Of a DNA stretch of 64,000 nt, positions 35,567 to 45,674 are shown one piece after another. The position numbers were made by a program, and so were the translations under genes. How positions within the stretch are numbered: position 1 is the first letter of the stretch; every line of letters begins with the position of its first letter. This DNA comes from Amorphophallus konjac (Eukaryota > Streptophyta > Magnoliopsida > Alismatales > Araceae): positions 308,920,740 to 308,984,739 of the forward strand of contig CM040120.1 of assembly GCA_022559845.1 (NCBI GenBank). Reading direction: 5' to 3'. A model generated the notes under the pieces. The model worked only from the letters and a program-made list of their open reading frames with translations. It did not search any database and had not been told where the DNA came from.

Positions 35567-37867
35567 ATCTCCCCCTTTTTGATGATGGCAACACTATGAG
35601 TTACACTGAATCAGATTAGATTCTTCTCCCCCTTTGCCTTCATCAAAGATATGAAATAGGGAAACAATTCAGTATAGACTTGAATGTTATACTTCCCTTT
35701 GGAGTGTGACAACTATCTTCCAAATGTATCCTTTCAAGAGCTTCTCCCCCAGTAGATATGTCATATTTTCAATCACACAGGAGCACTGAAGTATGAAGAA
35801 CTCAATTCAGAAAAGAGTTAGGATCTCAACTAAATGCATGAATGAAGTCTCCCCCATCGTCACTAAAAAGATGTTATGAATGTATTGCAATTAATTATAC
35901 GAGTGCACAGTCAATGAGAATTCATGTAGGATATGAGACCTATGCATGAATCAAAACCTGAAAGACATGTTATGCAATAAGTTTGACTAGCTCCCCCTTA
36001 GACATACAACTCTTATGCATCCACCATGCTTATGCAGGTCCAAGACATCAGTGGAAGTCAACAGTTGGAACCAATTGATAGAACTGAGTGCAAATGAAGT
36101 AGTCAGTTTAGTCTGACCGACTGGAGTCCAATGTGAGAGAGTAAAAAGGAATTCAGAAAGAATGTGAAAGATTTTCAATGAAATATCAATTTCATAAATC
36201 TGATTTAAACAAATGATTACAGACTTTTCCATCATAGAAACCTATGAATGAACCTATGTTGACAAACCAGTTCAGAATTTTATGTATGCGAGGTTTGAAC
36301 ATGAGCTATTTCTACTCATATCTGAAATCAATTTTCTTAATAACAAGTGAACCAAGTTTTCATATTGAGAAACCTTTTTAACCTTCTTCATTCTTCCTCG
36401 CTTAATTTCAAGGATTTCCTCAAGAAATGCAATCGATAGTATTGAGGATAAACAAACAAGAAACCATTTATTTCTGTCAAAATTTCTATTGAAAGAACAT
36501 TCTTTTCCAAACAATCTCAGATGATCTGCTCGATAGGCAACAAAAAAAAAATTTTTTTTTTTAACAGCAATATTCAAGAGCAATTAAGTTAAGTACATCT
36601 TTACAACTGGAGGATACACGTTGTTTAGACGCCAGTATCCCTAAGCGCTTGGAAGGACTAACTGTCATGCTTCTTAAGAACAGAGATAGCATTTATACCT
36701 CATGACACACTGAAACTCATTTCTTTGATGAGAGACATGTATTTCTCAGTGTGCCTGCCCTTGCTCTGCCAGATTTTTAATCAACATATTTAAACAGAGT
36801 TAACTATGGCACTTTACGACATATCTCAATTCATTTCTTTGATGAATGAGATGTGTTTCTCAGTGACCAAGGACATTGCTCTGACAAGATTTGGTATTTG
36901 ACAATCCATATTCCCTGATGTTTAAAAACAATACATATTTTCATGCAAATCAGTCAAGGAAAATCATGATTTCAGAATTTCAGATTTCAGAAGAGTTTAA
37001 AAGACACAACATGAAAGGATTGGTTAAAATTTATTAAGACTAACTCAGATATTTCCAAGAAGAATTCATAAACAAACACAAGAAGTACATGAAACTTCAA
37101 CCGGCTGAAATCTTCAGACATTCATAGTCCTATATGATAGAAATTTCCTTAAAAACAATGTTTTTCGGATTTATGATCAAGATATGAGCAGAGAAATCTT
37201 TCTGGGACTTCAAGGAAGGCAAGAGCAATTTTCAGGTACAGCCACGTCAACAAATGCCAATGAATACCAATTGATAGTATGAGTGACAATGGCTGACAAG
37301 AATTGAAGCAAGAGGCTGAAATACAATGCATTTCACAATCACCAAGGAGTTTATCCAGATTGCAGTTCAAACAGGAAGGTGAGTATTAGTCATCAGACAT
37401 GAGCTTTGATGAGAGGTCTGATGGTCACATGCACTTACATGAATGAATAATGAGAGATGCTCCCCCTCACTGAGTGCATAAACTGTAACCCTCCCTTTTC
37501 TTTTGAAAAATTTCATGATTAAATGATGCCACTCTGAGATGCAATTAGATGTATTAACTACCCATGAAAGGCATGAAGACCCTGAAGGGTATTAGACTGG
37601 TCAAATGTGCATGATATGCAGTGCAGCTCCCCCTGACGGTGTGCATTCAGAACATTTGAAAATCATTCATGAGTCATGAATTCTAGATGTATGCAGTCAC
37701 AGAATGAGCATATTCAGAAGCAACAACTATTGCATGGAAATGCAAACATACATGTTTAAACCACTAATTAACAAATCTATCTATATACCTAATGCCATCT
37801 AAGCAAACTCATTGAAAAGTCAAGAGACTTACCTGAGAGGTGCATGAGTGGGGTTTACCCTTTTAGG
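35567..37867 (-). other. Polypurine tract and 3' noncoding region of the young copia element
   Basis: On the minus strand AAAAAGGGGGAGAT (35567-35580) abuts the LTR start. More GGGGGAG tracts lie near 35626, 35746, 35851, 35992, 37461 and 37624. A block with TGTCATGAGG, CAGAG...CTCTG pairs and TTAGGGATACTGGCGTC lies at 36610-36900 and is shared with element M. No gene. Confidence 0.75.
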
Positions 37868-37912
37868 GTGTCTTGGTTTATTTGCCCCTTTTATTTCTCA
37901 TTCCCAAGACAC
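37868..37912 (-). other. Predicted stem-loop just after the gag stop
   Basis: A perfect 9-bp inverted repeat, GTGTCTTGG / CCAAGACAC, with a 27-nt loop holding AATAAA twice on the sense (minus) strand. A strong splice-donor consensus CAGGTAAGT follows at about 37834-37826, and a TTTTGCAG acceptor-like string precedes it. The segment TTGCAGGTGTGTCTTGG translates in another frame to LQVCLG, which resembles the gag-protease linker of autonomous relatives. Confidence 0.65.
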
Positions 37913-37927
37913 ACCTGCAAAAGTTTC

Positions 37928-40186
37928 TCACTTGACACATTTTGGTTCCCAAGTTTCCTTGGGTCCTGCAGGATTAGTGGCATTTTGATGGGATGTTTTC
38001 CAAAGCTTCTGAGCCATCATAACATCATGCTTTTTCATATAGCAGCTAGGCATGGAATGTCCAGACCGACCACAATAATCACATGAACCACTCGGTCTGA
38101 ATTTCTTACTATGCATGTAAGCAGGTGTACTAAATTCATGAGCATGAATGTTTCTGTTTTTACCACCACTTTGTTTCAGATGGTCAGAAAACCAGCAATC
38201 AGTCACCTTGTGACCTTGCTTACCACACTCAAAGCATGTGAGGGATTTTCTTGTTTGAGCAGATTTGTTTCTACCAAACACACTTTGTTTAACAAATTTA
38301 GAGTTGACCTTCTTTCTCTGAGAATACCAGCAGTCTTTGACTGTATGGCCAACTTTCTCACAGTGATAGCAGAAGATGGAATTTCTTCTACCAACATTAA
38401 GCCAGCAGTCAACCGCCCTATGGCCTGACTTGCTGCAGGTGAAACACACCATGTGTTGGCCCCTGGACCCATTTTTGTTCCTTTTAAAGACATGCTGATT
38501 TTCATACAAATTGTCATGATTAGAATTTAAAGAATATTTGCCTTTACCTTTGGCAAACCAACATTGTTCACTAATATGACCTGTTTTTCCACAATGATAA
38601 CAATGATTTTTTCTTTTCTGTTCAACAGGACTGTTTTTGTTATTGTACTTCCTGGCATGCATTCTATCATCCTGTTCCATCAATTTACATTCATGCATCA
38701 AGTGACCAAACCTATGACAGTAATGGCATGAGATTTTCTTTTTATTTGCATGAATGTGTTTGTTCAATTTAGGCACAGCATTCTCAGGTTTATCATGAGA
38801 GTTCCTTGAATCTTTGTTCTGAACATGAATAGTCTTTTTCTGTTTTTGAACTTGTTTCTCAGACTTAGGGCTGTCAGTGGAATTTTGATTCTTCTTAGCA
38901 CTAAATTCAAAAATAGGCACATTCGATGTGCTGCCTGACTTAGAGCTACTCACGAATGAAGTTTGAAGCTTACTTTCAAAGCTCTTTTTATCTATTGGTT
39001 TGTAGCCCAAACCCTCTCTTCGGAGATTCACTTTAGATCCAAGAATTTTATCAAGATTTTCTTTTCCACTGACAAATTTCTCAAGAGATTTCCTCAATTC
39101 TGTAACTTCTGATCCAAGCTTTGATACATGGATTTCATATTCATCAGCTTTCTTTTTATAGCAAATAACATCTTCTTTCAGCATTTGATTAACAGTTCTA
39201 AGACTTTCAATTTCCTGTTCAGCTTTCATTAGCTCATCAGAGCTATCCAGGCTAACACTCTTCCCCTTTTCAAGAGTGATAAGTCTCTCAGACATAGCTG
39301 TATTTAACTGTTTTAGCTCGCAGATCTCCTGTCTCATTTTACCATTGTGTTCCAGGATTTCATCATCAAATTTCAAAACACTTAAGGTGGTCTGACATTC
39401 ACTAAACACTTCTTGTTCATCTTCAGATTGAAGTTTTTCAAGCCTTTTCTGAAGTTCTGAATTTTCTATTATGACAGTCTCCAAGGTTTCAGAAATCAAT
39501 CTATTTTCATTTTCAAGGCTCACTGATTTAGATCCAGATTCCTCAGTTTGGTTTTTGAGTCTAGCATTTTCAGATCTCAGATATTCCAGATCTGAAGTAA
39601 TAGAATCAAGATCAGTCAGCTGTCTTCTAAATATTTGATTTTCAGTTTTCAGAGTATCACTGTCCTCACCAACACGTTTAGAATTCTCAAACATATCTAG
39701 CTGTTTTTTCATAGATCTGTTTTTCTTGCTCAATTTATTGCTAGATCTTAACAACTTGGAATAAGCATCTACCCAATCATCTAAGGTATAGTCCGCAAAG
39801 GGATTTACCTGAACTTCGTTCTCTTCTTCATCACTGTGGCTGCTGCTATGGTCGCTCCCATCAGCCATCATGCAGTTTTCCTTCTCTGTTCTGCAAGTTA
39901 GTTTCATCTTGTCCAGAATATCCCTAGCAGACCTGCAATCATGAAGGCAAAAGTGTAAAGCCTTGTTGATGGATGCTTTTATCAGTTTTATAGCTTTCTG
40001 ATTTTCTCTATGCATTGATCTATGACGATCAGTCCATTTGGACTCTTTTCGTGGTAATCTATGAGGACCATGAGTAATTAACTTCCACAAATTGGGATTA
40101 TCTAGATTGACGTAGTTACGCAAACTACTGAACCATGACTCAAAGTTAGACCCATTGAAAACCAGTGGAGAGCCATTTGTAGGCAA
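37928..40186 (-). CDS. gag: Intact SIRE-like gag, 752 codons, six zinc knuckles
   Basis: The only long uninterrupted gag in the window. Order: a copia capsid-type region (about residues 8-97, FNGSNFESWFSSLRNYV, DCRSARDILDKM), an acidic serine-rich linker, a coiled coil (about 140-385), the motif GKENLDKILGSKVN, a lysine-rich stretch, and six CCHC zinc knuckles between about 483 and 715 (for example CHYCHRFGHLMHEC and CFECGKQGHKVTDC). It ends GPKETWEPKCVK, TGA at 37928-37930. It would form the particle shell and bind element RNA. The frame opens with TTG at 40186; an upstream in-frame stop excludes a longer start and the first in-frame ATG is about 58 codons in, so the start is non-canonical or damaged. 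No pol follows. Confidence 0.88.
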   Translation of the reverse strand: MPTNGSPLVFNGSNFESWFSSLRNYVNLDNPNLWKLITHGPHRLPRKESKWTDRHRSMHRENQKAIKLIKASINKALHFCLHDCRSARDILDKMKLTCRTEKENCMMADGSDHSSSHSDEEENEVQVNPFADYTLDDWVDAYSKLLRSSNKLSKKNRSMKKQLDMFENSKRVGEDSDTLKTENQIFRRQLTDLDSITSDLEYLRSENARLKNQTEESGSKSVSLENENRLISETLETVIIENSELQKRLEKLQSEDEQEVFSECQTTLSVLKFDDEILEHNGKMRQEICELKQLNTAMSERLITLEKGKSVSLDSSDELMKAEQEIESLRTVNQMLKEDVICYKKKADEYEIHVSKLGSEVTELRKSLEKFVSGKENLDKILGSKVNLRREGLGYKPIDKKSFESKLQTSFVSSSKSGSTSNVPIFEFSAKKNQNSTDSPKSEKQVQKQKKTIHVQNKDSRNSHDKPENAVPKLNKHIHANKKKISCHYCHRFGHLMHECKLMEQDDRMHARKYNNKNSPVEQKRKNHCYHCGKTGHISEQCWFAKGKGKYSLNSNHDNLYENQHVFKRNKNGSRGQHMVCFTCSKSGHRAVDCWLNVGRRNSIFCYHCEKVGHTVKDCWYSQRKKVNSKFVKQSVFGRNKSAQTRKSLTCFECGKQGHKVTDCWFSDHLKQSGGKNRNIHAHEFSTPAYMHSKKFRPSGSCDYCGRSGHSMPSCYMKKHDVMMAQKLWKTSHQNATNPAGPKETWEPKCVK

Positions 40187-40281
40187 TGATCAATTAGACA
40201 AAGATCAAGGAGCAGCAAACCGGAATAAACACCGAGAAGCACGGGGATCACTGCAGATCGTTGGATCTTGAGGCAGTAACT

Positions 40282-40293
40282 GCTCTGATACCA
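40282..40293 (-). other. Primer binding site, tRNA-iMet type
   Basis: TGGTATCAGAGC on the minus strand, two bases after the LTR end CCCAACA. Confidence 0.93.
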
Positions 40294-40295
40294 AT

Positions 40296-43200
40296 TGTTG
40301 GGTTCGGTGCAGTATTCAGAGGGGGGGGTGAATGAATATAACCCGTTAAAAACTTCACCCAATTAAAACTAGAATAATAACAAGACAGATTCGACAATCT
40401 GAAGCTCAACTAGAATTTCGCTCTCTTGACAGATTAAAATATTTTAAGAAAACTAATCAACACTTCTGCTCAGCCAAAAACCAAACGCTTAGAGCGCCCC
40501 TATGCATTCATCTAGCGGAAGCACAAATGAACAAATCAAACCACAATGCACAAGGGGTTTTTAGGTGGTTCGGTCCTCCAGACCTACATCCACCCCACAC
40601 TCAAACCGAGTGTGGCTTCCACTAGCTCACGCTAGAAACAGCAGACTCAGTCTGCAACAAACGCTGCCAAACAGCTTGACCAGGGGAACAACCTCCCCTC
40701 TTCCTCCCAACCGGAGGGAACCACTAGTGACACCAGTCACTAGCAAACCAGAGACACGCGGTCTCTCTTCCTCCAGACCTGGAGGGAAACCCCTGGACTT
40801 GAATCCACAAGCCCAGAACCGGAGACAAGTCTCCCTTCCTCCAAACCGGAGGGAATCAACAAGTAGCACCCAGCTACTTGCAACCGGAGATAGCAATCTC
40901 CCTTCTCCTGAACAAACAGGAGGAACCCACAAGTGACTCCAGCCACTTGGAAACCAGAGACACACGGTCTCTCTTCCTCCACACACGGAGGGAACCACCG
41001 GACTTGCTACTCACAAGCCCAGAGCCGGAGGAACAAGCCTCCCTTCCTCCAACCCGGAGGGGAACCTAGAGACCCAAGTCTCTCTTCCTCTGAACCCCAG
41101 AGGGAAGCACAACCGGAGATAAATCTCCCTTCCTCCAACCCGGAGGGAAACAACCGATGACACCCTGTCAAAGGCAACCAGAGACGCAAGTCTCTCTTCT
41201 CCACACGGGAGGGTACCAACCACAAGTAGCACCCAGCTACTTGCAAACCGAAGACACAAAGTCTCCCTTCTCCTGAACCCACAGGAGGAACCCCGACCTC
41301 TCTACAGAGGATCGGAAATACATCAAGTAAATAGATCAAAAGACAAACGAAACCAGCAACAGAAAGCTGAAAAGATAAAAGTAAATGTGGCTCTCGCAGG
41401 AGCTGGCTGGCCTGGATTTGATCCACGGTTCAGCAAGAACAGATCTTCTGTTGAAGCTTCTATCACTCTATCTCTCTCTTCTTCTCTATTCTTCTTCCTC
41501 TTTTTCTCTTCACACTCTGCTATCTCGATCTCTTACTCAATCTCTCTTTCTTTCTCTTTCTCACTATCTTTCTCTTCTTCTTTTCTTTTTCTTCTTCTCT
41601 GTCTGGATCGTGGCTCTCTGTATTGAGTTTTCTTCTCGCCAACTCGATCACCTCCATCTGTGGACGAAGGCTCCTATATATAGCAGCAGCAGTAGGTGGA
41701 TAGGGCACAAAACGCGTGTGCCTCCCACGTTTCCTGCCCTAATATTTCGGACCACGTGGAGGCTCCTCTGCATCTTGGATCACGTGCCAGATGCAGCCTT
41801 GTATCACGTACTGCTTCACGATTAGAGCACCTGTAAAACAGAGTATCGGATAAGTAATCAATTTAAGGAACACCTCTGTATAGATTATCAGAAGAACAGT
41901 ACTTTAGAAGAAACTTGAACGAGGTTAAAACGAAACAACACGAAGTGACAAATAGCAACGACACGGAGACAACGCGAGGACACAATAGGGAAAACGACAC
42001 GAAGTCAGTAAAGACTCGATGTACAACAGTAAGTAACACGAAGTAAAACACACAGACATAAACGATAACACGAGATGCAACTAGAGGACAGAGAGAAGCG
42101 ACACGAGGTTCACACAGAAAACGACACGAGGTATACTGTGACAGAACAGACACAATGAAGAGAGTGACACAAGGTGGTGGCACAGAAAGCAACACGAGGT
42201 GCTGCAATGTTCTGCACGCAGTGGAACAAAGACGACACGGAGTAAAAAACGACACGAAGACGAAAACAACACTTAAGACGAAGTTGACACGGAGTGAAAA
42301 CGACACGAAGTCTGGGAGGCACGACACAAAGTCACAAGAACGACAGTAACCAACACGAAGTGTGGTTACGAAACATGAACGACACGAAGTGTGGAAACAT
42401 GACACGAAAACGACACGTAGACATGGAGACAACAGTAACCGACACGAGGTGAGGTTACTAAAGCGACAATGACACGTGGTGTGGAAAACACGACACGAAG
42501 TCGAAATTGAAATCGACACGGGGTGAAGACAACATGAAGACGAAATACAAAGAGACGACACGAAGTGAAGTTGACACGAAGTGAAAACAACACTAAGTGA
42601 AAAACAATAATCGACACGCGGTGAAAACAACACGACGACAGTGAGAACAGCACGAGGTGAAATGACACGGGGTGTAGAAAACCAAGAATCGACACGAAGT
42701 GTGGTCAAGGCGAGAAAGACACTAAGTCAAAAACGAAAGACCAACACTCAGACAGAAACATAAAAACAACACGGAGACGTAGACACTAAAACAACACGAA
42801 GATGAAGACAAGGGAAACGACACGAAGTCTAACCTCATACAAGCTTTCCTGTCACGCATGGAAATCAACACGAAGTGTTGTATGCTCATACAACACGAGA
42901 TCTTTTCGTGTTAGTGAGGGGAAACAACACGAAGACTCAAGTACAGAAACAGCACGAAGATGAAGTACAATCTGATGTACAGACTTTGAAGAACAGTGTT
43001 GAATGTGTAGACTTGTAGTTTAGTTAAGTGTACAGACTTCACCAATGAATCACTCACTGTACAGACATACTATAGCAGTATGATGCACAGACTTTGATGA
43101 ACAGTCCAAAGTATGGACTTTCACTGCAAACAACAATGTGTAGACTTCATGTAAAAGCCCAATGTACGGACATTGAAATCGAACACCAATGTGCAGACTT

Positions 43201-43841
43201 GACAGTGAAGACTAGAGTGCAGACTTCAAGTCTAACTGTGGATGTACAGACTTGAAGATTGAAGGCGATGTATAGACCATGCACATACCAGAAGTCTAAC
43301 ACACACAATATATCAGTCATACACGTGCATTCTCCATATGATATACAAATCACAATCATGAAGCTATCATCAAAGCACAATGTCAGCAGATAAACTGACT
43401 GAGCATATGAAGGCATGAATGAACATTTCAGCAGGATGACTCACAGTGATTAACATCAAACACCAATCATCAAAACCAGATAAATCATTAAAACCTCAGC
43501 AATGAATGCTTTATGCATCAGTTTAACATGAAGCATGACTGATCATCAAATATGACTCTAAATGAGACTGACAGTGTATACACTTAGCCAAAGTATAGAC
43601 TTTAAATCCAAAGCAAACGGTTGTACAAACTTGGAGATGTGAACCCAATGTACAGACTTGAAATGCATGAGCAAACAGCAAACAATTAGCCACTATGTTG
43701 CCCCAATCTAGCCATATTCATGAATTAGTTATTCAAGCAAACAATCAGATATTCAAGCAGTCAATCAGTCATCTAGCACACCTCAGTGTGACTCATGGTA
43801 TGTCAGTCATCATCAAAACCACACAGGGGCACAACACAACA
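40296..43841 (-). repeat. 5' LTR of the young copia gag-only element
   Basis: 3546 bp, TGTTGTGTTGTGCCCC at 43841 to CCGAACCCAACA at 40296 on the minus strand. It has the same arrays, TATA box (41674-41683) and hairpin train (40596-41310) as the 3' LTR. Confidence 0.93.
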
Positions 43842-43846
43842 GTAGA

Positions 43847-44257
43847 CACCTCGGACAGCAAGCTGTGAGGCTCAGCGGTTGTAGGCAAGCTGTGAGGCCC
43901 AGCGGTTTAAGCTGTGTATCAGCGGAATCCACACTCGGGTTTGAGTGTGGGGTGGATGTAGGTCTGGAGGACCGAACCACCTAAAAACTCTTCGTGCACT
44001 GTGGTTTTGAATCTTCATTTCTGCTTCCGCTAGATGAATGCTTAGGTCGATCTGCTTCTTCTGTTCAGTAGAGATTTGATTGCACGTTTTGTGTTTGATT
44101 AAACACATCACTGTATTTCTGTTTCGGTAATTCAGACTCGGTAGAATTGAAACTATTTTATTTTCATATCTCTGAGTGTTCTAAGTTTTCGATTGGGGCA
44201 ACATTTAAAGGGGATATTCATTCACCCCCCTCTGAATCCATCGCACCGGTCCCAACA
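43847..44257 (+). mobile_element. 3' LTR of the plus-strand copia element, second part
   Basis: Continues exactly where 31969 stopped (CACCTCGGACAGC), carries the CCACACTC...GAGTGTGG hairpin and ends CGGTCCCAACA at 44257. Matches the 5' LTR at 25669-26076. Confidence 0.9.
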
Positions 44258-45607
44258 CATATTTCTCAGTGAGCTAATGTCATTGCTCTGACTCTTTTTG
44301 CCATAAGAGATCCCACAAAAATAGATTTTTTAAAAACAATACTTGGACAGAAGTTTCTCAATTAAGCTCGCCTTTGAACTTAACATAAACTTTCAGATTT
44401 GTGAAGGCATAACTGGGTAACAGCATGAGAAATTGGTTTAAGTCTACTAAGCCCGATCACAACATTTTCAAGATAGTTAGACTTCAAGACTCATGAAATC
44501 ATTAATGTTAAACCAGATTCATTCATGTTCGGGGCAGTCACAAGACTCTATAAAAGAAGATTTCTCTTAAAGATTTACTCTGATAAACAACCTTGATAGC
44601 AGATAGAGAATTCTCCAAGAAATTCGAGATAATTTGAGTCCAAGTTGAACCACAACAGAGATAGGCATTAAGAAGCGGGGGATAGATTCAAGAACATGAA
44701 TTAAAATTAGGAATTGGTGATGAACACTCCCCCTGAGGATGATGCACTGAGCTCAGACTGGAATGAAAAAGATAAGTACAACAACTGCAAAGAAGTGTCG
44801 ACACTTGGACAGAACTGTGTCGACACTTGAGCTTAGACAGAGTGCAGTATTTAGCCAGGCTGAACTGAGGGTTCGACCTGACAGGTTGTAAGGTCGATCT
44901 ATCTGATAGTAGGGCAGAGTTTTGACTGATTTGTCATGAAGGACAAACTCCCCTTGAAACGACACAGACTATGCAAGGACGTCAGCAAAAAGTAGAATGA
45001 AGCATGTAGAACATGATGTTGACTCCCCCTGGTTTCATGCAAGGGTTGCAATGAAATGTACAGCATATGACTTGAATGACTGCACAATGTAATAAAAGTG
45101 CTATAGGATAATTATGCATTTTTGTGTTTCTCAACCATAATATGCAATAGAGTGTATAATGCCACAATATTTTACAGTCATGGATTTTCTGAAATGCATT
45201 CTGAATAGACATGCAAGTTGGTAAACCATGGAATGCAAGAACTCCCCCTGACAATGTGCATAGAGTGTCAAAGTACTGAGTGCATCACATGCAATGGAGT
45301 CAATGTAGTGAATTCGATGAATTATTCACATGAACATCTAGTCTGTTCGAATGAAGGGTTGACCTTTGGTACCTGGCGGAGAACTGAAGTCATAAGAGCA
45401 CCTCACGCATGATGTGGGTTTCCAGACAGAAGTGATTTGTCCTTCTCCCAGCTTACCATTTTATATACCAAAAGGTCATGCTGAGTTGGGGTCCCTTGAT
45501 TATGAAGTGCATGATGTGGCATGAATTTTCAAGCTGATGCTCAAGGACAACAGCACATCCATATGCAATGACTACGATGCAAGTAAAAAAAAAATATTTA
45601 CAAACCT
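44258..45607 (-). other. 3' noncoding internal region of element M, right part
   Basis: Continues the internal sequence interrupted at 25361: the junction sequence CATATTTCTCAGTG matches the related stretch near 36750. GGGGGAGT-type tracts on the minus strand occur near 44730, 44950, 45025 and 45243. GTGTCGACAC motifs like those of M's LTR appear at about 44797 and 44818. No gene. Confidence 0.7.
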
Positions 45608-45658
45608 GTGCCTTGAGCGTTTATTCTTTCAACCATCCATTGTACAGCTCCAAGGCAC
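45608..45658 (-). other. Predicted stem-loop just after the gag stop of element M
   Basis: GTGCCTTG / CAAGGCAC, a perfect 8-bp inverted repeat with a 35-nt loop containing AATAAA on the sense strand. Compared with 37868-37912 a T-A pair has become C-G. Confidence 0.6.
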
Positions 45659-45674
45659 CCTACACTCAAAATTC

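Larger units (their letters stand above)
31970..43841 (-). mobile_element. Complete, young copia-type (SIRE-like) gag-only element
   Basis: An 11.87-kb minus-strand element: 5' LTR 40296-43841, PBS 40282-40293, gag 37928-40186, a 2.3-kb noncoding tail, polypurine tract at 35567, 3' LTR 31970-35566, TSD GTAGA. The LTRs are almost identical: by eye about a dozen scattered base differences plus one 51-bp copy-number difference. That makes it the youngest insertion in the nest. There is no pol, so it must borrow reverse transcriptase and integrase. The left terminal base pair is TA instead of TG. Confidence 0.95.
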
